Shown: positions 46,153 through 61,548 of the stretch, piece by piece
How the letters are laid out: every line of letters starts with the position of its first letter
Numbering within the stretch: position 1 is the first letter of the stretch
From: Deinococcus malanensis
GTDB lineage: Bacteria > Deinococcota > Deinococci > Deinococcales > Deinococcaceae
Assembly (NCBI RefSeq): GCF_014647655.1
Contig: NZ_BMPP01000018.1
Location: forward strand, 24,150-88,149
Direction: 5' to 3'
DNA: 64,000 nucleotides
Position numbers and translations under genes: made by a program
Notes under the pieces: generated by a model
Database searches by the model: none
Told to the model about the DNA's origin: nothing
The model's input: the letters and a program-made list of their open reading frames with translations, nothing else

Positions 46153-46998
46153 TCAGCCCAGGCTGAAGCGCGACAGCCGGTGGCCCCGCGTGCGGTGACG
46201 TCGGATGATCGTCCGCACCGGGAGCACCTGCCTGGGCGTCATCCACGACTGCGACGGTTTATGAAAAGCCCAGCCGCCGCCCAGGGTCACGGCGGCGTGC
46301 TGGCTCAGGCCATCGGCGCTGCGCCAGATGAGAAGCGTGCCCGGCTGATCGTCCCCTCCGCCGGGCGACGTATGGTCCCGGACAAAGGCTTCGAAGGGAG
46401 CCCGCTGCATCCAGGCATGTTCAGCCTCTGCTATGCCTGCTGCTCCCATAACGGCACCAAAGCAGTTTCCAGCCTGGCCATCCTCGGCAAACGTGCCGGC
46501 CAGCGCCTCCACACGCGGCAAGGATGAGGCGGCGCGCTTCCATACCCCTCGGGGCACAAGGTCGCGTTGGCAGGGGGCGGCCCCGGCCAGAAAGAGCCGG
46601 TCCAGCACGGCCGGTGTCAGCAGTTCGGCTCTCCACAGGAAGCGCCCAGGTGTCAGGCCCGGAACAAGGCTGACATAGTGCTGACCCAGCGGCACATTCC
46701 CACGTCCGTGCCGGACCTGAAGTCCGAGCAATGCCCGCCGCTTTGCCTGTGGCAGCTGTGCCCACTGGCCAAATGTCAGCCACGCCACCCGGTCGGCCTG
46801 CCCGGCCACGTTCCAGATGGTGAAGGTGTCGCGGTCCTCCGGGGTCCACGAGTGTCCAGCGCGGGGCTGGGACGGCAGCTCCAGGCCCTGGCTTTCTCCT
46901 GCTGTCAGGAAAAACGGCTGTCGTTCCGGAGCGAGTAAAAGCCGCCAGCGGCACAGGTCTGCCGGGGTGACCGGGATATTCAGGATCCTGTCCGTCAT
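46153..46998 (-). CDS. Hypothetical protein with NlpC/P60-like Cys-His features
   Basis: A 281-residue protein with no confident family. Near the C-terminus GNCFGAVMGAAG followed ~65 residues later by SQHAAVTLGGGWAFHKPS resembles the Cys and His blocks of NlpC/P60 (papain-like) amidases or transglutaminase-like folds. No signal peptide is visible. The ATG at 46998 overlaps the stop of the small upstream gene as ATGA. Treat the peptidase-like assignment as tentative. Confidence 0.6.
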   Translation of the reverse strand: MTDRILNIPVTPADLCRWRLLLAPERQPFFLTAGESQGLELPSQPRAGHSWTPEDRDTFTIWNVAGQADRVAWLTFGQWAQLPQAKRRALLGLQVRHGRGNVPLGQHYVSLVPGLTPGRFLWRAELLTPAVLDRLFLAGAAPCQRDLVPRGVWKRAASSLPRVEALAGTFAEDGQAGNCFGAVMGAAGIAEAEHAWMQRAPFEAFVRDHTSPGGGDDQPGTLLIWRSADGLSQHAAVTLGGGWAFHKPSQSWMTPRQVLPVRTIIRRHRTRGHRLSRFSLG

Positions 46999-47189
46999 GC
47001 CTGTCCTACATGGGGCAGCGCTTGCTGGATTCCCCGGGTCACCTCTTCCAGACAGCACAAGCAGCCGGGCCCACCACTGAGCATCAATAGCGTCAGCCCG
47101 CTTCCCACACAGGAAACGTGCCGTAGAACACCCTCAGGCGCAAGAAGCTGCATTGCCCAAGTGTGGCGCGCGGCAGCGTTCTGGCACAT
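46995..47189 (-). CDS. Small Cys-containing protein coupled to the downstream gene (64 aa)
   Basis: Begins MCQNAAARHTWAMQLL and includes PGCLCCLEEV. Its stop overlaps the start of the 46153-46998 gene by the ATGA pattern, which argues for translation of both. A second in-frame ATG (MQLLAPEG) may be the true start. Function unknown; the CLCC cluster might bind metal. Confidence 0.4.
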   Translation of the reverse strand: MCQNAAARHTWAMQLLAPEGVLRHVSCVGSGLTLLMLSGGPGCLCCLEEVTRGIQQALPHVGQA

Positions 47190-47214
47190 CGGCCATTCCC
47201 GTTAGACTCGCCCT

Positions 47215-47808
47215 GTGAATCCTGAGACCCATGTCCTGCTGCTTGATGTCGATGGCGTTCTGGTGACCCCGCCGGAATGGTTCGGCGCGCGGCTCCTGCG
47301 TGAGCACCCGGAACTGACCCGGCAGTTTTTCCAGACGGCCTTTTACGCTGCCTCGACGGGAAAAAGCGATCTGCGCACGCACCTGCCCGGGTTCATTGCC
47401 GCGCTCGGGCGTACCCAGACCGCCGACGAATTCCTGCACGAGTGGCTGGAATCCGAGAACCATCCCAACACCCCGCTGCTCGACGATGTCCGGCAGCTCC
47501 GCGCGGCCGGCTGGCGCAGCTATCTCGCCACCAACCAGGAAGCGCACCGGACCCGGCACCTGCTGCATGAGGTCGGCCTGAATGAGGTGGTGGACGGTGA
47601 ATTTGCGAGCTGTACAGTGGGCTACCGCAAGCCGGACCCGCAGTACTTCGCGGAAGTGACCCGGCGGCTGGGGGTGGCGCCGGAACAGATCGTGTTCTGG
47701 GACGACAACGCCGACAACGTGGCCTCGGCCCGGGCCGCCGGCTGGCAGGCTCACCTGTATATCGGCAGGGGCCACTTTGGGCGCGTCATGGCGGGCCAGA
47801 ACACATGA
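47215..47808 (+). CDS. HAD-family hydrolase
   Basis: A 197-residue HAD phosphatase: DVDGVLV (motif I, nucleophile Asp), ATNQEAHR (motif II Thr/Ser region), YRKPDPQYF (motif III Lys) and VFWDDNADNVASARAAGW (motif IV). A helical cap lies between motifs I and II. The substrate is unknown. TAGACT at 47203-47208 lies 6 nt before the GTG start. It overlaps the next gene by 4 bp. Confidence 0.85.
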   Translation: MNPETHVLLLDVDGVLVTPPEWFGARLLREHPELTRQFFQTAFYAASTGKSDLRTHLPGFIAALGRTQTADEFLHEWLESENHPNTPLLDDVRQLRAAGWRSYLATNQEAHRTRHLLHEVGLNEVVDGEFASCTVGYRKPDPQYFAEVTRRLGVAPEQIVFWDDNADNVASARAAGWQAHLYIGRGHFGRVMAGQNT

Positions 47809-48473
47809 ACGCCCTGGAGCCTCTGCTGCCTGTCCTGCAGACCCTGGAGCCTCTTGGTTTGCCTGAAGGGGCCCTGCAGGGCTGGTACGCCTACGCGAAC
47901 CAGAAGCAGGCCGCGAGACTGGCCGGGCACATGAAAGTAGAACTTGGGCTGATCCACAAGACCTTCCCGGCTCAGGTGGATCATGCCTACCTGCGCTCCG
48001 ACGCCTTTCAGGCCAACGTGGTTCAGGCTGTCCGCGCCGCCGAGGTGGCCGAGTCGGAAGACAAGCTGCACTTTATTGCCCGGGCCCTGGCGAGCTGCAC
48101 CCTGGCTTTTGCGGCTCCCACGGTTGACCGCTTTCAGACGCTCCGCCTGATCGAGGCCATTTCCGACCGGGAACTGCGTGTCTTTGTCGAGTATTTCCGG
48201 GGGCTCGACCCCATCAGCCCCTTTGACGATGGTGTGCCGGTCAGCACGCCGTTCTCGGTGGCCGGGCTCTCCAGGCAGGAGACGAGCACCGCCCTGCTTG
48301 GCCTGGAGCAGCTTGGGCTGCTGGCAAAAGAACCTCTGCCGTCCCAGGACGATTGGGTAGACCGACCCGGCCTCGCCTGGAAACTGACCGCTCTGGCGCG
48401 TCAGGTGGCCGTGCTGGGCCGCCTGAATGGCCACGAAGATGGCCCCGATCTCTATGAACCGGGGCCATTCTGA
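47805..48473 (+). CDS. Conserved-looking protein of unknown function (222 aa)
   Basis: Helical, with a C-terminal winged-helix-like stretch ([25 protein letters not shown]). No family recognised. Its ATG overlaps the HAD gene's stop by 4 bp, so the two are coupled; a shared pathway is inferred only from position. Confidence 0.6.
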   Translation: MNALEPLLPVLQTLEPLGLPEGALQGWYAYANQKQAARLAGHMKVELGLIHKTFPAQVDHAYLRSDAFQANVVQAVRAAEVAESEDKLHFIARALASCTLAFAAPTVDRFQTLRLIEAISDRELRVFVEYFRGLDPISPFDDGVPVSTPFSVAGLSRQETSTALLGLEQLGLLAKEPLPSQDDWVDRPGLAWKLTALARQVAVLGRLNGHEDGPDLYEPGPF

Positions 48474-48483
48474 GCGGGACGAT

Positions 48484-50343
<1,860 letters not shown>

Positions 50344-50443
50344 GGCTCACGGCTCCTTTGGGATCAGGGAAAAAGGTGGGGGCGGGCGCGGTGTCTATTG
50401 TTTCAGTCCCGGCCCGCCGGTCTACGCGGGTTCGCCTTAACGC

Positions 50444-53173
<2,730 letters not shown>

Positions 53174-53180
53174 GCTGCCC

Positions 53181-53210
53181 AGTCTAGGCTTCTGATTTCC
53201 ACAGTTCCAA
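53181..53210 (-). promoter_or_regulatory. Promoter of aceE
   Basis: On the minus strand: TTGGAA (53205-53210), 18 bp, TAGACT (53181-53186), 7 nt, then the aceE ATG. Confidence 0.65.
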
Positions 53211-53265
53211 CAGGCGAGTATGCGTGCACTGACCATGAATGCTGGTTAATCGAATTGCGCCCGGG

Positions 53266-54162
53266 CTACCCCTCTGCCCGCTGCCCCGGCCACACGACCA
53301 GTCCGACTCCCGCCACGATGACCGCCAGCGCCGCCCAGCCCAGCGCGCCGAGGTGTTCCCCTCCCAGCGCCACGCCCAGAATGATGGCCACGACCGGATT
53401 CACGTAGGCGTAGCTGGTCGCCAGGGCCGGGCGCGTATGCGCGACCAGATACATGTAGGCGCTGTAGGCCAGCAGGCTGCCGAAGACGGTCAGGTAAGCC
53501 AGCGCCCACAGGCTGGAGGCCGTGGGTGTGCCCCAGCGTTCACCCGTCAGCACGCTCAGCAGGGCCAGCACCCCGCCCCCGGTGAGCATCTGCGCGGCGC
53601 TGCCCATCAGCCCGGCAGGCAGTGGCAGGCGGCGCGACCACTGGCTGCCGAACGTCCAGCACAGCGGCGCCAGCACCAGCAACACGGCGGCCAGCGGCGT
53701 GGCGCGCAGCTCTCCCAGGTTCAGCAGCACGACTCCCAGCAGACCTACAGCGATGCCCAGCCATTCACGCCGCCGGGTCCGCTCGCCCCACAGCGCCGCA
53801 AAGATACCGGCGAACAGTGGGGACACGGCGATCATCAGCGCCGCGACACTGGAACTCGCATCCCGCTCCGCCAGGGTCACGAAGCCGGTGCCGCCGCCCA
53901 GCAGCAGGGTGCCGATCACCACGCTCCAGACCCATTCGCGCCGGGTAGGTGCTGCCGCCCCCCGCAGTCGCAGGAACGCATAAAGCAGCACCCCCGCGAC
54001 AACAAAACGCACCCCCAGCATGCCCAGGGGCGGCAGGCTTCCGATGGCGACCTTGATGGCGTAGTAGGTGCTGCCCCAGACCACATACACCACCGCAAGC
54101 GCCCCCAGCACCGTGAGCGTCAGTGTGGGTCGTGGCAGGGTCTGGGTCGTCATGACCGTCAT
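53266..54162 (-). CDS. DMT-family (EamA) exporter
   Basis: About 298 residues, ten membrane helices in two EamA repeats (LGALAVVYVVWGSTYYAIKVA at the start; YLTVFGSLLAYSAYMYLVAHTRPALATSYAYVNPVVA in the second half). It resembles YedA-type metabolite exporters. Starts at 54195, 54162 or 54153 are possible; 54162 is a compromise without a clear site. It is divergent from the Lrp-type regulator, a common pairing for amino-acid exporters, but the substrate is unknown. Confidence 0.85.
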   Translation of the reverse strand: MTVMTTQTLPRPTLTLTVLGALAVVYVVWGSTYYAIKVAIGSLPPLGMLGVRFVVAGVLLYAFLRLRGAAAPTRREWVWSVVIGTLLLGGGTGFVTLAERDASSSVAALMIAVSPLFAGIFAALWGERTRRREWLGIAVGLLGVVLLNLGELRATPLAAVLLVLAPLCWTFGSQWSRRLPLPAGLMGSAAQMLTGGGVLALLSVLTGERWGTPTASSLWALAYLTVFGSLLAYSAYMYLVAHTRPALATSYAYVNPVVAIILGVALGGEHLGALGWAALAVIVAGVGLVVWPGQRAEG

Positions 54163-54247
54163 GTTAGGAGGGAAAGATGGGGTACGTACAGTCACTATTT
54201 AAAGTTTCAGCGAATCGGAGCCACCGATGTTAAAGTAACGAGCGACC

Positions 54248-54706
54248 ATGACCTACGATCCCGCACGCCATCTCGACGAGATCGGCCAGCAACTCCTGTG
54301 TGCGCTGCAGGAGAACGCGCGGCTCAGCTTCAGTGAGCTGGGGCGCCGTGTGGGACTCAGTGCACCTGCGGTGGCCGAACGTATGCGCCGTCTGGAGGAC
54401 GCCGGCATCATCCGGGCGTACCGCGCCGAGATCAATCAGGGGGCGCTGGGCCGTGGCCTGCAGGCCTACCTGCGCCTCACGCTGCGTTACGGGCAGGAGG
54501 AGGCCTTTGTGGCTCAGCTGGCCCGGCTGCCAGAGGTTCTGTCGGCCGACCGCGTGACAGGTGAGGACTGCTATGTCCTGAAGCTGGCCGTGGCAGACAC
54601 GGCTCATCTGGAAACGGTTATCGGCGTGATGAAACGCTACGGTGAGCCGGTCACTTCGATCATCCTCTCCAGCGTGCCGCGCCCGGGCCTGCGTCAGGGA
54701 CCCTGA
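54248..54706 (+). CDS. Lrp/AsnC-family transcriptional regulator
   Basis: A 152-residue regulator: N-terminal helix-turn-helix ([30 protein letters not shown]) and a C-terminal RAM ligand-binding domain ([36 protein letters not shown]). Divergent from the exporter, which it may control in response to an amino acid. TAACGA at 6 nt before the ATG is near the leaderless pattern. Its stop overlaps the LysR-type start by one base. Confidence 0.9.
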   Translation: MTYDPARHLDEIGQQLLCALQENARLSFSELGRRVGLSAPAVAERMRRLEDAGIIRAYRAEINQGALGRGLQAYLRLTLRYGQEEAFVAQLARLPEVLSADRVTGEDCYVLKLAVADTAHLETVIGVMKRYGEPVTSIILSSVPRPGLRQGP

Positions 54707-55611
54707 TGGAACTGCGTCACCTGCGTCACTTCGTGGCCCTGGCCGAGGAAGAGCACTTCGGGCGCGCCGCCGAGCGGGTGTTCGTGGTGCAGCAGGCCCT
54801 GAGCAACTCGATCCGCAACCTGGAAGACGAGGTGGGTGTGCCGCTGGTGCTGCGGACCACCCGCCGGGTGCAGCTCACCCCGGCCGGTCAGGAATTCCTG
54901 ACCGGCGCGCGGGAAACGCTGGCCCTGGCAGGTCAGAGTGTGGACCGGGCGCGGCGCGCGGCGCGTGGAGAGGTCGGGCGCCTGACGGTCGGCTTCGTCA
55001 GCGGGCTGGCGTTCGGGGGGCTGCCGGAAATCGTGCGCCGCTTCCGCGAGCTGTACCCGAACGTCAGCGTGGACCTGCGTGAACTGACGGCCCAGGAACA
55101 GGAGGCCGCACTACGCGGCGGGCTGATCGACATCGGGCTGATGCTGCTGCCGGTCCGTGACCCCGGGCTGGACTCGCGCGCCCTGTGGCGACAGCCGCTG
55201 GTCGCGGCACTTCCGGCCGGGCATGTTCTGGCCCGCAAACGCCGCCTGACCATCGCCGCGCTGCGCGACGAGCCGTTCGTGTTTTTCCCCCGGCACCTGC
55301 GCGCCACCTACTTCGATCAGGTCATGCGCTGGACCTCTACAGCCGGCTACACGCCCAACGTCGTGCAGGAGGCCATCGAGGTGCCCACCCTGCTGTCACT
55401 GGTCGCAGCGGGCGTGGGCGTGTTCCTGCCCATCCAGTTCTTCAGCCGGCTGGCGCTGCCCGGCGTGGTGTACCGCCCGCTGGAGGACGCTCCGCTGGTG
55501 GAGATCGTGGCAGTGTGGAACCGCCAGCGGGCGCCGGCGAATCCCATCGTGAAGGCGTTTCTGACGGTGGCGCGCGAGGCCCTGGACGCCCAGGAGCAGC
55601 AGATTCTCTGA
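54706..55611 (+). CDS. LysR-family transcriptional regulator
   Basis: A 301-residue [40 protein letters not shown] is the winged HTH and the rest a periplasmic-binding-protein-like effector domain ([26 protein letters not shown]). Such proteins sense aromatic or small organic ligands. The ATG shares one base with the Lrp stop (TGATG), so the two regulators are coupled. Confidence 0.92.
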   Translation: MELRHLRHFVALAEEEHFGRAAERVFVVQQALSNSIRNLEDEVGVPLVLRTTRRVQLTPAGQEFLTGARETLALAGQSVDRARRAARGEVGRLTVGFVSGLAFGGLPEIVRRFRELYPNVSVDLRELTAQEQEAALRGGLIDIGLMLLPVRDPGLDSRALWRQPLVAALPAGHVLARKRRLTIAALRDEPFVFFPRHLRATYFDQVMRWTSTAGYTPNVVQEAIEVPTLLSLVAAGVGVFLPIQFFSRLALPGVVYRPLEDAPLVEIVAVWNRQRAPANPIVKAFLTVAREALDAQEQQIL

Positions 55612-55701
55612 CCTGACCGTCTGGGAGGCTCTGCACTCTTTCTTCTGCACACCTTATGGCTTGCCTGAGCCTTCACGTCCGCCGTCCGGCTTACCTTCCT
55701 C

Positions 55702-55718
55702 TTACGTCAGGGGCGTAA
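55702..55718 (+). promoter_or_regulatory. RDRM (DdrO operator) overlapping the uvrB -10
   Basis: TTACGTCAGGGGCGTAA is a 17-bp partly palindromic site matching the radiation/desiccation response motif bound by the repressor DdrO. The -10-like TAAACT (55716-55721) overlaps its right end, the usual repressing position. uvrB belongs to the RDR regulon in other Deinococcus. Confidence 0.78.
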
Positions 55719-55789
55719 ACTGGGGGGATTCGTTCGGCGTTCAGCCTGTGCCCATCCGTTCTGCCGTGTTCCCTGCCCGTGGAGGTTTC

Positions 55790-57805
<2,016 letters not shown>

Positions 57806-57823
57806 ACGAAAGCCAGTTCTCGA

Positions 57824-57863
57824 AAGACGGGGCGCTTCCCACACAAGAGGCGCCCCGTCTTTT
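57824..57863 (+). terminator. Terminator after uvrB
   Basis: AAGACGGGGCGC, 14 nt, GCGCCCCGTCTT followed by TT: a 12-bp stem ending in a short T-run, 19 nt after the uvrB stop. Confidence 0.85.
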
Positions 57864-57869
57864 AGCCTT

Positions 57870-58222
57870 TTCGCGTTACCAAGGACGACCGTCTCTGCCA
57901 GCCCCAAACAGCTCCACTGCGCTTCCGGGGGTTCCAGCAACCAGCTGCGCCCCCCCCACCCAGCAAAAGAACTGGTAAGCCAGGGGCAGGTCCCGGACGC
58001 ACAGAGTCGGTGCTTGCCTAATACTCGCGCGCAGACACCTACCAGGGCGAGCGTGCCGTACAGCAGGGTGCTCACGCCGTCCCGGATTCCCCGGCAGGCT
58101 TCTGAGAACAGCCATCCGTGCCCCACAGCAGGACACGAATCCTCCCCGGGCACATCACGCGCCGCACCGTGCAGCTGGGCGCAGCCCGGGAACGCAGCGG
58201 GACCACGCGCTACGCTGGGCAC
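57870..58222. other. Intergenic region, nothing recognised
   Basis: About 350 bp between the uvrB terminator and the dsRBD gene. Minus-strand frames here have some hydrophobic stretches (GTLALVGVCARVLG) but no start, site or family. It could be a degraded gene. The -10 TACGCT of the next gene lies at 58211. Confidence 0.4.
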
Positions 58223-58630
58223 ATGAACGCGAAAGGTGACCTGATTGCCCGGCTGGTGACACTGGGCCGCGCGGCCCCGGTGTTCGAGGTCGAGACCTAT
58301 GGCCCCGCACACGAGCGGCTGTTCCGCGCGGTGGTGACGGTGGACGGCCAGCCGCTGGGCTCCGGCGAGGGCCGCAGCAAGAAAGACGCCGAACGGTTGG
58401 CTGCGGAGGAAGCGTTGCAGGCGCTGGGCAGCCCCCGCAACCTACAGCCCGCTTCTGAAGAGCCCGCCGATGGACCCTGGCCGATCTACTCGGCTGTGCT
58501 GGCCCAGGCCCTGGAAGCCGCTCTGGAGCTGGCTCCTGAGGACGCTTCGCTGGACGAAGTGCGCGGGGCGGCCGCACGACTCTACCGCGATCTGTTGCAG
58601 GACCTGGGGCACGGCCCCCTGAACGAATGA
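58223..58630 (+). CDS. Stand-alone double-stranded RNA-binding domain protein
   Basis: A 135-residue protein. Residues 1-70 are a ds[14 protein letters not shown], then [21 protein letters not shown], then [18 protein letters not shown] with the KK of the RNA-contact helix. No RNase III domain is attached; the C-terminal half is helical and acidic. TACGCT at 58211-58216 lies 6 nt before the ATG. It overlaps the next gene by 4 bp. An RNA-binding regulator or cofactor role is inferred. Confidence 0.75.
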   Translation: MNAKGDLIARLVTLGRAAPVFEVETYGPAHERLFRAVVTVDGQPLGSGEGRSKKDAERLAAEEALQALGSPRNLQPASEEPADGPWPIYSAVLAQALEAALELAPEDASLDEVRGAAARLYRDLLQDLGHGPLNE

Positions 58631-59310
58631 GCGCCCTCCCCCGCTCTCAGGGGTGGCCCTGGCGACCTGCCGGCGTGCTGTTTGACATGGACGGCGTGCT
58701 GACGGCCAACAACGCCTTTCACCGCCAGGCCTGGCAGGAGGTCGCCGCCGAGCTGCTGAACCTGAACCTGTCCGAGCATGACCTGGACACCAAGGTGGAC
58801 GGCGGACGCAATCCGGAGATCATCGAACGCCTGACCGGCCGGGTACCGGACGAGACGCTGGCCCGGACCTTTCACGACGCCAAGGAAGGCCGTTACCGCG
58901 CTCTGGCCCAAGGCGCGTTGCGGGAGGTCGCGGGCCTGAGCGGTTACCTGGACGTGCTGGACTCACGCGGCATTCCCTTCGCCCTGGTGACCAGTGCCGA
59001 CGCGGTGAACGTCGCCTTCGGCATGGAGGCGCTGGGCTTCGGGGACCGCTTCCGGCAGCGGGTGCTGGGCGAGGATGTCACGCGGGGCAAACCCCACCCC
59101 GAGCCCTTCCTGATGGGCGCCGCCCGCCTGGGCCTTGACCCGGCCGACTGTCTGGCCCATGAGGATGCGGTCAACGGCGTCCTGAGCGCGGCTGGTGCCG
59201 GCTGCCGGGTGGTGGCGCTGAGCACCACCGCGCGGGCCGAGGCCCTGCTGAGCGCCGGGGCCGAACTGGCGGTTCCGGACTTCCGCCGCTGGGACACCTG
59301 GCTAGCATGA
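58627..59310 (+). CDS. HAD hydrolase, beta-phosphoglucomutase-like
   Basis: A 227-residue HAD protein: [11 protein letters not shown] (motif I), a helical cap, LVTSADAVN (motif II), [19 protein letters not shown] (motif III Lys) and [15 protein letters not shown] (motif IV). The layout is that of beta-phosphoglucomutase/sugar-phosphatase relatives; HEDAVNG in place of FEDSxxG is a small oddity. It begins 4 bp within the dsRBD gene. Confidence 0.85.
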   Translation: MSALPRSQGWPWRPAGVLFDMDGVLTANNAFHRQAWQEVAAELLNLNLSEHDLDTKVDGGRNPEIIERLTGRVPDETLARTFHDAKEGRYRALAQGALREVAGLSGYLDVLDSRGIPFALVTSADAVNVAFGMEALGFGDRFRQRVLGEDVTRGKPHPEPFLMGAARLGLDPADCLAHEDAVNGVLSAAGAGCRVVALSTTARAEALLSAGAELAVPDFRRWDTWLA

Positions 59311-59329
59311 CTGCCCTGCAGCATGACTG

Positions 59330-59683
59330 GTGCCGCTCATGAAAGGGGCTGATGCCGAGGCTCGCGCCGCCACGCATCTGCAAAGCCTGGGCCGGGAGGT
59401 CATATATCGCAACTACCGCATCCGGGGCGGTGAAATAGATCTGGTCTCGCGTGAGCCCAGCGGAACGCTGGTGTTCACAGAGGTGCGCCAACGACGCAGT
59501 TGCAGATACGGAAGCGCCGCCGAGAGCATCACGCCGCGCAAGCTCTCCCTGATGCACCGTGCCGCCCTGAACTACCTGGTGCGGGAGTGTGGCCGCGATG
59601 ATCTGCCGTGCCGCCTGGAGGTCCTGACCATTGATGGTCCGGCCGATAGCGGTGTACTGCGCATCATTCCTCTGGATGCGTAG
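59330..59683 (+). CDS. YraN/UPF0102-family nuclease-like protein
   Basis: About 117 residues (GTG at 59330, or ATG at 59339). [30 protein letters not shown] and [25 protein letters not shown] match the YraN family, which has a restriction-endonuclease-like fold. The family's E-V-K is E-V-R here, so the lysine of the PD-(D/E)XK set is replaced. Function unsettled in the family. Confidence 0.82.
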   Translation: MPLMKGADAEARAATHLQSLGREVIYRNYRIRGGEIDLVSREPSGTLVFTEVRQRRSCRYGSAAESITPRKLSLMHRAALNYLVRECGRDDLPCRLEVLTIDGPADSGVLRIIPLDA

Positions 59684-59742
59684 ACGCCGCAGGCCAGCAG
59701 GCAGCACCGGGCAACAATCCGACATGGGCTAGAATCCGGGAC

Positions 59743-60054
59743 ATGCGACCTGCCTACCTGACCGCGGCCCGGGCCCTGCAACTGGGGCGCGAGTGGGCCG
59801 TGGAAGGCGAGCAGCATCGGGCCCTGGATGCCTACAGTGAAGCCCTGTCCCTGTTGCGGGGCCTTCCGCCAGAACGGACGCGTGATGTGCTGCTGGCGCA
59901 TACCCACCTGGCCTTCTACCAGACGCTGGCGCTGGGCGGCAGCCAGGATGGCCAGGAACATCTGCACCTGGGGGTCAGCTACGCGCGCAGCACCCGTGAT
60001 CCGCTGGCCCGCGCCATCGCCGAGGAATGCCTCAGCGGGGAAGTGGCGCTGTAA
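59743..60054 (+). CDS. Small TPR-like helical protein (103 aa)
   Basis: Helical pairs such as ALDAYSEALSLLRGL and LLAHTHLAFYQTLAL suggest two TPR-like units. No family assigned. TAGAAT at 59730-59735 lies 7 nt before the ATG, a leaderless start. Confidence 0.6.
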   Translation: MRPAYLTAARALQLGREWAVEGEQHRALDAYSEALSLLRGLPPERTRDVLLAHTHLAFYQTLALGGSQDGQEHLHLGVSYARSTRDPLARAIAEECLSGEVAL

Positions 60055-60075
60055 GACCGGCCTGCGAGTTCAGGC

Positions 60076-60130
60076 CAGGACGACAGGCGCCGCTCGGAGA
60101 ATGACTTTCCGAGCGGCGCCTGTCGTCCTG
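60076..60130. terminator. Bidirectional terminator with perfect 23-bp stem
   Basis: Stem arms 60076-60098 and 60108-60130 pair perfectly around a 9-nt loop, between convergent genes. No T-run, so termination relies on the very stable stem. Confidence 0.7.
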
Positions 60131-60136
60131 CCGTCT

Positions 60137-60631
60137 TTACTGGCTGGGCAATTGCACCTGCGCGACGACCTTGCCTTCTGACTTGCTGTAGGAGCAGACC
60201 AGGGGCAGTTCACCCAGGGTCCGTGCTGTACCCCCACGGGTCACGCCGATGGTAGCGGGCATGGTCATGGTCCAGCCACCAGCCTGCACCGGCTGCACTG
60301 CCTCGACAAGCTCGACCGAATCTGCTTCAAGTTCGGCGTGCACGTGGTCCTGCGGGCCCAGGGGCTGCCCCTGCGAGATCAGGGTCTTGAGCGGAATGCT
60401 CTGACCCATCGCGGCCACGGTCAGGTTCTCCGAATCCTCGGCGAGTTCCTTGCACTCGTGCAGGAACTTGTATTTGCTGATGCCGTGAGTCTCACGGTCG
60501 CTGTACAGCGGGTTGGCGCGGCTGGTCACGGCGACCACGAAGCCCAGCAGCAGCAGGCTCAGAAGAATGGCCAGCCACAGCAGCGTGCGTCCGGCGGCAC
60601 CCCGGTGGGAGGAAGAGGTCTGGTTACTCAT
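60137..60631 (-). CDS. Membrane-anchored protein of unknown function
   Basis: A 164-residue protein with one N-terminal helix (LLWLAILLSLLLLGFVVAV) and an extracytoplasmic domain with two cysteines (HECKEL, LVCSYS) that could form a disulfide. No family recognised. The ATG at 60631 lies 10 nt after TATGCT. Confidence 0.65.
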   Translation of the reverse strand: MSNQTSSSHRGAAGRTLLWLAILLSLLLLGFVVAVTSRANPLYSDRETHGISKYKFLHECKELAEDSENLTVAAMGQSIPLKTLISQGQPLGPQDHVHAELEADSVELVEAVQPVQAGGWTMTMPATIGVTRGGTARTLGELPLVCSYSKSEGKVVAQVQLPSQ

Positions 60632-60670
60632 GCTGAGGCCCAGCATACCGCCCCAGGCGCTGCGGGCCTA

Positions 60671-61177
60671 TCAGTGTCCGGTGAAGGGAGACCAGTCCAG
60701 CCCGGCGAGAGTCACGCCGCTGAGGTCTATGCGCCTCAGCGCCTGCGCTACGGTCTCTCCGGTCAGTGGGTGGGCCAGAGCCGGATTCAGATCGTTCAGG
60801 GGGCACAGCACGAAGGCCCGCTCCCAGGCCCGGGGATGCGGCAGCGTGAGCACAGGATCAGCCTGAATGTGATCACCATACAGCAGGAGGTCAAGGTCCA
60901 GCACGCGCGCCTCCCAGCGCTCGTGGCGTTTGCGCCCGGCGTGCTCCTCCAGACCGTGCAGGACCCGCAGCAGCGCATAAGGATCCAGCAGGGTCCGCAC
61001 GTGTAGCGCGGCATTCAGGTAGTCCGGCTGGCCTGGGGGGCCTCCCACCGGAGCCGTACGGTAGAGGCGAGATGACGCCTGCATGTCCCCCAGGGCAGCG
61101 ATGGCATCGCGGGCCCAGCACAGCGTCCCGTAGGCATCGCCCAGGTTGGCTCCCATCGCGATGTAGGCATGGTGCAT
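60671..61177 (-). CDS. folK: HPPK, 6-hydroxymethyl-dihydropterin pyrophosphokinase
   Basis: A 168-residue HPPK: MGANLGD, SSRLYRTAPVGGPPGQPDYLN, RWEARVLDLDLLLYGD and LPHPRAWERAFVLCPL, with the two metal Asp in VLDLDLL. Pyrophosphorylates hydroxymethyl-dihydropterin in folate synthesis. Begins 5 bp after folB in the irrE-folP-folB-folK cluster. Confidence 0.94.
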   Translation of the reverse strand: MHHAYIAMGANLGDAYGTLCWARDAIAALGDMQASSRLYRTAPVGGPPGQPDYLNAALHVRTLLDPYALLRVLHGLEEHAGRKRHERWEARVLDLDLLLYGDHIQADPVLTLPHPRAWERAFVLCPLNDLNPALAHPLTGETVAQALRRIDLSGVTLAGLDWSPFTGH

Positions 61178-61182
61178 GGCCG

Positions 61183-61548
61183 TCAGGTCATGTCCTCCCG
61201 GCTCAGGCCAAGTTCGGCATACACATCGCGAAAGACCCCAGGCAGCGGAGCGAACGGCTTGTGAACCCGGACCAGGACGCGCAGTAGCCGTGGCTGGTCG
61301 CGCAGCAGACGCCGCGCGATGCGGGCGGAAAGCACCTCGATCAGCTGGTGACGCTGCTGCGTGACCTCCTCCTGCACCGTCTGATAGACCGCAGCGTAGT
61401 TCACGGCCTCGCTCAGGTCGTCGCTCAGATCCGCAAAGGGGTAATGCAATTCCACGTCCACCACAAAGCGCGCGCCCAGAACGGCTTCGGTTTCGTAGAC
61501 GCCGTGGTGGGCATGAAATTCCAGCCCTTCGAGAACAACGCGGCTCAT
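61183..61548 (-). CDS. folB: Dihydroneopterin aldolase
   Basis: A 121-residue FolB: LEGLEFHAHHGVYETEAVLG, NYAAVYQTV, LIEVLSARIARRLL and VRVHKPFAPLPGVF (catalytic Lys). Cleaves dihydroneopterin to the substrate of FolK. The ATG overlaps the folP stop by 4 bp. Confidence 0.93.
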   Translation of the reverse strand: MSRVVLEGLEFHAHHGVYETEAVLGARFVVDVELHYPFADLSDDLSEAVNYAAVYQTVQEEVTQQRHQLIEVLSARIARRLLRDQPRLLRVLVRVHKPFAPLPGVFRDVYAELGLSREDMT

